Positions 57,631 to 64,000 of a stretch of DNA of 64,000 bases are shown one piece after another. Source of the stretch: Prosthecodimorpha hirschii (GTDB lineage Bacteria > Pseudomonadota > Alphaproteobacteria > Rhizobiales > Ancalomicrobiaceae); NCBI RefSeq assembly GCF_001305515.1, contig NZ_LJYW01000001.1, positions 4,109,914-4,173,913 on the forward strand, read 5' to 3'. Both the position numbers and the translations under genes were made by a program. Below the pieces are notes generated by a model. That model was given only the letters and a program-made list of their open reading frames with translations, was not told the DNA's origin and searched no databases. Numbering within the stretch: the first letter of the stretch is position 1; each line of letters begins with the position of its first letter.

Positions 57631-60600
57631 AGGGCTTCAATCTCTCGGCCTGGGCCCTGAACCACCGGTCGCTGCTCTGGTATTTCATGCTGGTCTTCTC
57701 GCTGGCGGGGTTCTTTTCCTATCTGAACCTCGGGCGGGAGGAGGATCCGTCCTTCACCATCAAGACCATGATCATCTCCGCGTCCTGGCCGGGTGCCACG
57801 GTCGAGGAAACCATCAAGCAGGTCACCGAGCGGATCGAGAAGAAGCTCGAGGAGCTGCCGCAGCTCGACTATACCCGCAGCATGTCGGTGGCGGGCCGGA
57901 CGATCATCTTCGTCAATCTGCGCGACACGACCAAGGGCCGGGACGTGCCGACCGTCTGGGCGCGGGTGCGCAACATCGTCAACGACATCAAGTCCGATCT
58001 GCCGAGCGGCGTGGTCGGGCCGGCTTTCAACGACGATTTCGGCGACGTGTTCGGCAACATCTATGCCTTCACGGCGGATGGCTTCAGCCAGCGCGAATTG
58101 CGCGACTATGTCGAGGATGCGCGCGCCAAGATCCTGACCGTGACCAATGTCGGCAAGGTCGATCTGGTCGGTGCCGAAGACGAAGTGATCTATCTGGAAT
58201 TCTCGCCCCGGCAGCTCGCCGCCTACGGCATCTCCCAGACGACCGTGGTCCAGACCCTCCAGGCGCAGAATGCCGTCACGCCCTCGGGCGTGATCCAGGC
58301 CGGGGCCGAACGGGTCAGCGTGCGGGTCAGCGGGCAGTTCGCCTCCGAGGAAAGCCTGCGCAACATCAATCTGCGCGTCAACGACCGGTTCTTCCGGCTG
58401 TCCGACGTGGCGACCATCACGCGCGGCTATGCCGATCCGCCGAGCACGCTGTTCCGATACAACGGCCAGCCCGCCATCGGCCTGGCGGTCGGCATGAAGA
58501 GCGGCGCCAACCTCCTCGCCTTCGGCAAGGCCCTCGAGACGGAGATCGAACGGATCGAAGCCGAACTGCCGGTCGGCATCTCGGTGCACCTCGTCTCCGA
58601 TCAGCCGAAGGTCGTGGAAGAGGCGGTGTCCGGCTTCACCAAGGCACTGTTCGAGGCCGTGGCCATCGTGCTCGTGGTCAGCTTCGTCAGCCTGGGCGTC
58701 CGCGCCGGCCTGGTCGTGGCGGTCGCGATCCCGCTGGTTCTCGCCATGACGTTCATCATCATGGAGTATTCCGGCATCTCGCTGCAGCGCATCTCGCTCG
58801 GCGCCCTGATCATCGCGCTCGGCCTGCTGGTCGACGATGCGATGATCGCGGTCGAGATGATGGTCGCGCGGCTGGAGGCCGGGGACGACCTCAAGAAGGC
58901 GGCGACCTACGTCTATACCTCCACGGCCTTTCCGATGCTGACCGGCACGCTGGTCACGGTGGCGGGCTTCATCCCGGTCGGATTGAACAACAGCAATGCC
59001 GGCGAGTTCACCTTCACGCTGTTCGTGGTCATCGCCACGTCGCTCGTGCTGTCGTGGATCGTCGCGGTGCTGTTCACGCCGCTTCTGGGCGTCGCCATCC
59101 TGCCCAAGACGATGAAGCAGCATCACGGCTCGAAGGGCCCGTTCGGGGTGGCCTTCGCAGCCGTCCTCGATGTCTGCATGCGCTGGCGCTGGCTGACCAT
59201 CGGCGGCACGCTCGTCACCTTCCTGGTCTCGGTCTACTGCATGCAGTTCGTGCAACAGCAGTTCTTCCCCTCGTCGGACAGAACCGAGCTGATCGTCGAC
59301 TGGAACCTGCCGCAGAGCGCCGCGATCGCCGAGACGTCGGCCCAGGTGGCGCGCTTCGAGCAGGAGCAGCTGACCGGGAACGACGGCGTCGTTCGTTGGT
59401 CGAGCTATATCGGCGAAGGCGCCAAGCGCTTCCTGCTGTCCTTCGACGTTCAGCCCAGCAGTCCATCCTTTGCGCAGACCGTGATCATCGCCAAGGACAT
59501 CGAGGCGCGAGACCGCCTGAAGACGCAGTTCACGGAGTATCTTCAGAAGACGTTCCCGAATACGGATGCCTATGTGAAGCTGCTGGATATCGGACCCCCG
59601 GTCGGGCGTCCGGTCGCCTACCGGGTCAGCGGGCCGGACATCCGCAAGGTCCGCGAGATCTCCATGGCATTCGGCAGCGTCATGGCGAGCAACCCGCATC
59701 TGGGCGAGATCATCTTCGACTGGAGCGAACCTGCGCGTGTCGTGAAGGTCGACGTGATGCAGGATCGCGCCCGGCAGCTGGGCATCTCGTCGGAGACGAT
59801 CGCCTCCCTGCTGAACGGGATCGTCGGCGGGACGACGGTCACGCAGGTGCGCGACGACGTCTACCTCATCGACATCGTCGGCCGGGCCGTCGCCGCGGAA
59901 CGCAGTTCGGTGGACGGGCTGGCGAGCCTGCAGCTGCCGACCTCGGACGGTCGTTCCGTTCCGCTCGCCGCCGTCGCGACCTTCCGTTACGAGGTCGAGC
60001 AGCCGGTCGTCTGGACGCGGTCGCGCGTGCCGACCATCACGGTCCAGGCCGGCATCAAGGATGCGATCCAACCGGCCACGGTGGTCCAGGCTCTCGAGCC
60101 GAAGGTCGAGGCGTTCAAGGCGAAGCTGCCCGCCGGCTATCGCATCGAGATCGGCGGTTCCGTCGAGGCGAGCGCCCAGAGCCAGGGTCCGATCGCGGCC
60201 GTCGCGCCGTTGATGCTGTTCACCATGGCGACGATCCTGATGATCCAGTTGCAGAGCTTCAGCCGGCTGTTCCTGGTCTTCGCCGTCGCCCCGCTGGCGA
60301 TCATCGGCGTGGTCGCGGCGCTCCTGCCGAGCGGCGCGCCGATGGGCTTCGTGGCGATCCTGGGCGTGCTGGCGCTGATCGGGATCCTGATCCGCAACTC
60401 GGTCATCCTGGTCGACCAGATCGAGACCTTGCGGACCGAGGGCATGGACGCCTGGAATGCGGTCAGGGACGCGACCGAGCACCGGATGCGGCCGATCCTG
60501 CTGACGGCCGCGGCCGCCAGCTTCGCGCTCATTCCGATTTCGCGCGAAATCTTCTGGGGTCCGATGGCCTATGCGATGATGGGCGGCATCATCGTCGGCA

Positions 60601-60740
60601 CGGTTCTGACCTTGCTGTTCCTGCCCGCCCTCTATGTCGCCTGGTTCCGGATCGAGGCGCCGCCGAAGCTCTCGCAGCCGTCTCCGGACGCCCATGCGCC
60701 GGAGTCCCGTCCGTCGGATGCCGATCCGCTTTCGGCCTGA
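57627..60740 (+). CDS. RND-family efflux permease
   Basis: 1037 residues, standard for the HAE-RND/AcrB-type family. The N-terminal cytoplasmic helix and TM1 (RSLLWYFMLVFSLAGFFSYL), FNDDFGDVFGNIYAF, the large periplasmic loops and TM4 with the proton-relay aspartates (GLLVDDAMIAVEMMVARLE) are evident, as is the second-half GILIRNSVILVDQIE. It exports drugs, metals or metabolites by proton antiport; sequence does not fix the substrate. No outer-membrane TolC-like gene is in the operon, so it must use one encoded elsewhere. Confidence 0.95.
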   Translation: MKGFNLSAWALNHRSLLWYFMLVFSLAGFFSYLNLGREEDPSFTIKTMIISASWPGATVEETIKQVTERIEKKLEELPQLDYTRSMSVAGRTIIFVNLRDTTKGRDVPTVWARVRNIVNDIKSDLPSGVVGPAFNDDFGDVFGNIYAFTADGFSQRELRDYVEDARAKILTVTNVGKVDLVGAEDEVIYLEFSPRQLAAYGISQTTVVQTLQAQNAVTPSGVIQAGAERVSVRVSGQFASEESLRNINLRVNDRFFRLSDVATITRGYADPPSTLFRYNGQPAIGLAVGMKSGANLLAFGKALETEIERIEAELPVGISVHLVSDQPKVVEEAVSGFTKALFEAVAIVLVVSFVSLGVRAGLVVAVAIPLVLAMTFIIMEYSGISLQRISLGALIIALGLLVDDAMIAVEMMVARLEAGDDLKKAATYVYTSTAFPMLTGTLVTVAGFIPVGLNNSNAGEFTFTLFVVIATSLVLSWIVAVLFTPLLGVAILPKTMKQHHGSKGPFGVAFAAVLDVCMRWRWLTIGGTLVTFLVSVYCMQFVQQQFFPSSDRTELIVDWNLPQSAAIAETSAQVARFEQEQLTGNDGVVRWSSYIGEGAKRFLLSFDVQPSSPSFAQTVIIAKDIEARDRLKTQFTEYLQKTFPNTDAYVKLLDIGPPVGRPVAYRVSGPDIRKVREISMAFGSVMASNPHLGEIIFDWSEPARVVKVDVMQDRARQLGISSETIASLLNGIVGGTTVTQVRDDVYLIDIVGRAVAAERSSVDGLASLQLPTSDGRSVPLAAVATFRYEVEQPVVWTRSRVPTITVQAGIKDAIQPATVVQALEPKVEAFKAKLPAGYRIEIGGSVEASAQSQGPIAAVAPLMLFTMATILMIQLQSFSRLFLVFAVAPLAIIGVVAALLPSGAPMGFVAILGVLALIGILIRNSVILVDQIETLRTEGMDAWNAVRDATEHRMRPILLTAAAASFALIPISREIFWGPMAYAMMGGIIVGTVLTLLFLPALYVAWFRIEAPPKLSQPSPDAHAPESRPSDADPLSA

Positions 60741-60793
60741 CCGGAGGCACGTCCTGCCCGGGCCGGGGACCGCATGTCGATGGGGAGAAGGGG

Positions 60794-60888
60794 GCGGCCG
60801 ATGCGGTCGCCCTCAGGAGGCGAGAAAGGGGCGGCCGATGCGGCCACCCTCAGGTGGGGAGAAGGCCGGCGGCCGATGCGGCCGCCCT
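60794..60888. repeat. 37-bp GC-rich tandem repeat, three copies
   Basis: Units beginning GCGGCCGATGCGG start at 60794, 60831 and 60869 (periods 37 and 38). Each has the dyad GCGGCC-gatgc-GGCCGC or a near variant and a ccctcaggnggng(g)agaagg spacer. The array lies between the RND permease stop and the convergent response regulator, whose stop is inside the last copy. The repeated hairpins may serve as a bidirectional terminator-like element. Confidence 0.75.
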
Positions 60889-61277
60889 CAGGCGACCGCC
60901 ACCGTGGCGTCCGGCGGGGCCAGTGCGGCGCCGACCGCGCGGCGGATATCGGCCAGGCTGAAGGGCTTCAGGACCACGTCGCGGACCAGGTGGTCGAGCC
61001 CATGGGCGCGCTCGCGCTGATCGGCATAGCCGGTCATCAAGAGGAGCGGCAGGTCGGGGAAGTCGCGCGCGGAATTCAGCGCCAGCGCGATCCCGTCCAT
61101 GACCGGCATCTTGATATCGGACACGATCAGGTCGAAGGCGCCCTTTTCGCGACGCAGGACCTCCAGCGCCGTGGCGCCATCTTCGGTGGGCAGGACCGCA
61201 TGCCCGTCGAATTCCAGCGCGCGCTTGACGAAAGCGCGCACGGAATCGTCGTCCTCTACGAGGAGTATGCGCGCCAT
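60888..61277 (-). CDS. single-domain (CheY/CpdR-like) response regulator
   Basis: 129 residues, receiver domain only. The acidic pocket ILLVEDDDSVR, phospho-acceptor LIVSDIKMPVMDG (Asp ~55), LLMTGYADQ (Thr/Ser) and VLKPFSLADIRRAV (Lys) are complete. Without an output domain it acts by protein contact, as CheY or the proteolytic adaptor CpdR of alphaproteobacteria do; its position next to hpt and ftsE matches rhizobial genomes. No partner kinase is in the window. Confidence 0.88.
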   Translation of the reverse strand: MARILLVEDDDSVRAFVKRALEFDGHAVLPTEDGATALEVLRREKGAFDLIVSDIKMPVMDGIALALNSARDFPDLPLLLMTGYADQRERAHGLDHLVRDVVLKPFSLADIRRAVGAALAPPDATVAVA

Positions 61278-61300
61278 GGCGACGCTCCTTGCCGGCCGAA

Positions 61301-61840
61301 TCAGTCCCCCTCCCTTACATACCCGATAAACGGCAATTCGCGGAAGGCGTGACCGGCATCCATGCCGTAGCCGACCACGAACTTGTCCGGGCAGACGAAG
61401 CCGACGAAATCGGCCTCGATGGGGGCGACGCGCTTGCCCGGCTTGTCGAGCAGCACCGCGACGCCGACGCGGGCGGCGCCGCGCTCTGCGATGGTCTGCT
61501 TGGCATAGGCCAGCGTCCGGCCGGATTCCAGGATGTCGTCGACCAGCAGGACGTTGCGGCCCTGCACGGCGGTCTCGATGTCGCGGATCACGGTGACCAC
61601 GCCCGAGGAGGTGGTGCCCTCCCGGTAGCTCGACAGCGACATGAAATCCACCTCCGGCGAGATGCCGGCGAAATGCAGCGCCCGGATCAGGTCGGCGGCG
61701 AAGACGAAGCTGCCCTTCAACACCGCCACGACCAGCACGTTCTCGACATAGCCGGCGTCGTGGATCTCCCGGGCCAGAGCGGCATTGCGTCCGGCGATTT
61801 CCTCGGCCGGAAACAGGACTTCGATATCGGATGTCTTCAT
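61301..61840 (-). CDS. hpt: hypoxanthine phosphoribosyltransferase
   Basis: 179 residues, normal for the family. The PRPP loop VLLVDDILESGRTLAYAK is decisive; FVFAADLIRAL, MSLSSYREGTTSSG and PDKFVVGYGMDAGHAFRELPFIG complete the pattern. It salvages hypoxanthine (and guanine) to nucleotides. Its ATG overlaps the upstream zinc-ribbon gene stop by 4 bp (TCAT on the plus strand). Confidence 0.95.
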   Translation of the reverse strand: MKTSDIEVLFPAEEIAGRNAALAREIHDAGYVENVLVVAVLKGSFVFAADLIRALHFAGISPEVDFMSLSSYREGTTSSGVVTVIRDIETAVQGRNVLLVDDILESGRTLAYAKQTIAERGAARVGVAVLLDKPGKRVAPIEADFVGFVCPDKFVVGYGMDAGHAFRELPFIGYVREGD

Positions 61841-62964
61841 GGATGGGCTGCCTGCCGGCTCCTGCGTTCGGTAAAGCGGATCTGCACGTCGCGCGCATCG
61901 TCGGGCGGGGCGGCGAGGCGGGTTCGGAAGCGCACGCTAGCACCGGGTGATACCGAAGTGGCCTTCGGATCGACCGACCAGGCGTAGATTTCCTGCCGGT
62001 CGTCGCCGCGCAGGGCGAGCCGGATCGAGGGCAGGGGACGGGCGGCATCGGTCGGATTGCTGATCTCGCCCTCGACGACCAGCACGGGCTGGCCGCTCTC
62101 CAGTTCGCGGATGGTCTCGATCTTCTGGAAGACGAGGCCGCGCAGGTTCACCTCGAAGCCGATCGCCCGGTAGAGCCCGGCCATGCTCGGCATGGCCTCC
62201 ACGATCGCGGAGCGCATCGCGATGGTGACGAGCGGCAGCAGGATGGCGAGGCCGAACAGGCCAAGGCCGATCCAGGGCTTCGCGGCGGTGTAGCTGGCCC
62301 GATAGTCGAGATTGGGCAGGCGGATGCGCCGCTTCTGCGGGCGCTTGACCCGGATCGACGGCCGCTTGGCGAGGCTTTCGACATCGCCGTGGCCGTCGGC
62401 CTTCGCGCTCGGTTCCGGCGCGCGTCCGCCGGCATCGGATGCCCGCTCGCCCGCGGGGGGCCGGGGTGCCGCTCCGACCGGGACGAGCGCAGCGCGGGCC
62501 GATGGCTCGTCCGGGAGGTCGGCCGGGCCGTCGGCGACCGTCGCGAGATCGGTCCCAGCATCCTCGGTCTCTGCGGCCCGGGTCGGCGTCGGGGCGGGTG
62601 GTTCGGTCTCGGTCTCGGTCTCGTCGACGGCCGGCGCCGCGTCGCCGCGCGGGCGGACATCCGGTTCGGGGCGGTCCAGGTCGTCCGGAGACGGACGCTC
62701 GGGTCGGGGCTGGAGCGGCGACGGGCGGTCGTCCTCGCTCCGCGCGGGTGCGGGGCGTTCCGGCAAGGCGGCGGGTTCGGGCGCCGGCTCGGCGCGGAAC
62801 GAGGCCTCGCCGTCGCGCCAGGGGTCCTGCGCCGCGGCGTCATCCGCCGGGGTCGCGTGCCAGCGCAGGCCGCAGCGCGCGCAGCGCACGGTCCGTCCCT
62901 TCGCCCCGATCTTGTCGGCCGGGACGGTATAGCTGGTGTCGCAGTTCGGGCAGGTGATCCGCAT
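61837..62964 (-). CDS. MJ0042 zinc-ribbon / DUF3426 membrane protein
   Basis: 375 residues. It begins MRITCPNCDTSYTVPADKIG and has a second CxxC in RCARCGLRWHA, the MJ0042 zinc finger. A ~170-residue Pro/Ala/Asp/Glu-rich linker, one transmembrane helix (IGLGLFGLAILLPLVTIAMR, about 228-247) and a DUF3426 beta domain follow (VVEGEISNPTDAARPLPSIR). Function is unknown. It is divergent from ftsE and coupled to hpt, an arrangement conserved in Hyphomicrobiales. Confidence 0.9.
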   Translation of the reverse strand: MRITCPNCDTSYTVPADKIGAKGRTVRCARCGLRWHATPADDAAAQDPWRDGEASFRAEPAPEPAALPERPAPARSEDDRPSPLQPRPERPSPDDLDRPEPDVRPRGDAAPAVDETETETEPPAPTPTRAAETEDAGTDLATVADGPADLPDEPSARAALVPVGAAPRPPAGERASDAGGRAPEPSAKADGHGDVESLAKRPSIRVKRPQKRRIRLPNLDYRASYTAAKPWIGLGLFGLAILLPLVTIAMRSAIVEAMPSMAGLYRAIGFEVNLRGLVFQKIETIRELESGQPVLVVEGEISNPTDAARPLPSIRLALRGDDRQEIYAWSVDPKATSVSPGASVRFRTRLAAPPDDARDVQIRFTERRSRQAAHP

Positions 62965-63154
62965 GGGTCTTCTGGCGGCCGAAATCCTCGGGGACGGTCT
63001 GGTTTCGCCGCATTAGGCCTGCATAACCCTTGCGTTTTCGGAAACGCGACGCCGCGGACCGGCCCGTGGCACCCCGGCGGCGTTTTGAATAGGATGATGG
63101 CGGATCGGGAGTGCCCCGAATCGGCCATCTGCGGCATGCCCGGGAGGGCCGGAC

Positions 63155-63814
63155 GTGATCAAGTTTGAGAATGTGGGCCTGCGCTACGGGATGGGTCCCG
63201 AGGTGCTGCGCGATCTCACCTTCGAGATCGCCCCGCGTTCGTTCCAGTTCCTGACCGGGCCTTCGGGGGCGGGCAAGACCAGCCTGATGCGGCTCCTGTT
63301 CCTCTCGCTCCGCCCGACGCGGGGCCTGATCACCGTGTTCGGCCACGAGACCTCGCGGCTCGGCCGCGCCGACCTGCCGCAGCTCCGGCGCCGGATCGGC
63401 GTCGTGTTCCAGGATTTCCGCCTGCTCGACCACCTGACCACCTACGAGAATGTCGCCCTGCCGCTGCGCGTCGTCGGGCGGGAGGAGGCCGAGTACCGCG
63501 CCGACGTGGTCGATCTCCTGAACTGGGTCGGGCTCGGCGAGCGCATGCATGTGCTGCCGCCGGTGCTGTCGGGCGGGGAGAAGCAGCGCGCCGCCATCGC
63601 CCGCGCGCTGATCACCAAGCCGGAAGTGCTGCTCGCCGACGAGCCGACCGGCAATGTCGATCCGCCGCTCGCCCGCCGCCTGCTGCGCCTGTTCGTCGAA
63701 CTGAACCGGCTCGGCACCTCCGTGGTCATCGCGACCCACGACCTGACGCTCATGGAGCAGTTCGACGCCCGTCGGATGATCCTGGCCGACGGCCGCATCC
63801 AGATCGACGAGTGA
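63155..63814 (+). CDS. ftsE: cell-division ATP-binding protein FtsE
   Basis: 219 residues, usual length. Walker A GPSGAGKTSLMRLLF, Q-loop VVFQDFRLLDHLT, signature LSGGEKQRAAIARAL, Walker B VLLADEPTGNVD and H-loop VIATHD are all present. With FtsX it forms the ABC-type complex that activates peptidoglycan hydrolysis during division. The start is GTG 63155 after a gggagg site. ftsX follows after 7 bp. Confidence 0.96.
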   Translation: MIKFENVGLRYGMGPEVLRDLTFEIAPRSFQFLTGPSGAGKTSLMRLLFLSLRPTRGLITVFGHETSRLGRADLPQLRRRIGVVFQDFRLLDHLTTYENVALPLRVVGREEAEYRADVVDLLNWVGLGERMHVLPPVLSGGEKQRAAIARALITKPEVLLADEPTGNVDPPLARRLLRLFVELNRLGTSVVIATHDLTLMEQFDARRMILADGRIQIDE

Positions 63815-63821
63815 GGCGGCC

Positions 63822-64000
63822 ATGAGCGAACCGGTCGGTCCGGGCGGCGGGGGCGAGGGGGGCGGCGGACGCGGGCCGGACCGGCCGCGCCGCCCCGTGA
63901 CCACCCCTCTGCCGCCGCAGATGCGCCCGCCGGCCGGAGCGGCGGGCGGCGGCCCGGGCGCGTCCCGGCCGGCCGCCTCCGGCGCCGCGCCGGCCGCCGG
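63822..64000 (+). CDS. ftsX: cell-division protein FtsX, 5' fragment
   Basis: Only the first ~59 codons lie in the window, which ends inside the gene. They encode a Gly/Pro/Ala-rich cytoplasmic leader (MSEPVGPGGGGEGGGGRG; RRPVTTPLPPQMRPP) such as precedes the first membrane helix in many alphaproteobacterial FtsX proteins. The identification rests on position directly after ftsE. Confidence 0.75.
   Translation, partial: MSEPVGPGGGGEGGGGRGPDRPRRPVTTPLPPQMRPPAGAAGGGPGASRPAASGAAPAA

Noticed and set aside
57048..60695. 1215-codon minus-strand frame opposite the RND permease
   Set aside because: Asp/Arg/His-rich antisense frame with no domain; high G+C leaves such frames open.

Overview
The window is high-GC DNA (roughly 65-70% G+C over most of its length) from an alphaproteobacterium, most likely a member of the Hyphomicrobiales (Rhizobiales). 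The evidence is gene content and order: a cobalamin adenosyltransferase / etfB / etfA / hydroxybutyryl-CoA dehydrogenase cluster, gloB divergent from a SAM methyltransferase, metX-metW, chorismate mutase / hisC / tyrA, tlpA divergent from argH, a TIGR02302-type membrane protein, and hpt / MJ0042 zinc-ribbon gene divergent from ftsE-ftsX. I cannot name the genus. I see no tRNA, rRNA, CRISPR array, insertion sequence or prophage.

Layout. 1-2 kb: BI-1 family membrane protein and a drug/metabolite transporter. 2-10.5 kb: carbon metabolism. A long acyl-CoA dehydrogenase resembling (2S)-methylsuccinyl-CoA dehydrogenase, an SDR, a HIG1-like membrane protein, PduO-type adenosyltransferase, rhomboid protease, EtfBA and 3-hydroxybutyryl-CoA dehydrogenase fit an acyl-CoA / ethylmalonyl-CoA type pathway in which EtfBA takes electrons from the dehydrogenase and the adenosyltransferase supplies B12 coenzyme. 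10.6-19.1 kb: AMP-forming ligase, M20 amidohydrolase, NYN-domain protein, second EamA transporter, DUF985 cupin, gloB, methyltransferase. 19.2-20.8 kb: a soluble PAS-PAS chemoreceptor behind a very AT-rich leader that holds a CtrA-like box. 21-26.2 kb: amino-acid synthesis (metW-metX; chorismate mutase, hisC, tyrA) with a six-copy 36-bp minisatellite. 26.2-34.5 kb: tandem GT2 glycosyltransferase, Wza-like lipoprotein, a truncated adenylate-forming protein, TusA, a His-rich CobW GTPase and a D,D-carboxypeptidase.

34.8-46.5 kb is the most unusual part: a full urease set (ureD-A-B-C-E-F-G) interrupted twice. A T4 Rnl1-like ATP-dependent RNA ligase lies antisense between ureB and ureC. A vanadium haloperoxidase-like gene (+) and an antisense RtcB-family RNA ligase lie between ureC and ureE. 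Both ligases keep their recognisable catalytic residues, so two mechanistically different RNA-sealing enzymes sit about 5 kb apart inside one operon. UreE carries an exceptionally long His/Cys-rich tail.

46.5-53.2 kb: TfoX C-terminal domain protein, a small motility-type protein, tlpA/argH, small exported proteins and the TIGR02302-type protein. 53.3-54.6 kb: an M24-family protein matching the DMSP lyase DddP in metal-ligand spacing. 54.6-60.7 kb: a TetR repressor divergent from a translationally coupled RND efflux operon with two adaptors, with two similar palindromes in the shared promoter region. 60.8-64 kb: a 37-bp repeat, a receiver-only response regulator, hpt, a zinc-ribbon protein, ftsE and the start of ftsX, which runs off the window.

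All assignments come from reading the sequence and recalled family knowledge; no database search was run. Residue numbers quoted for reference enzymes are from memory.
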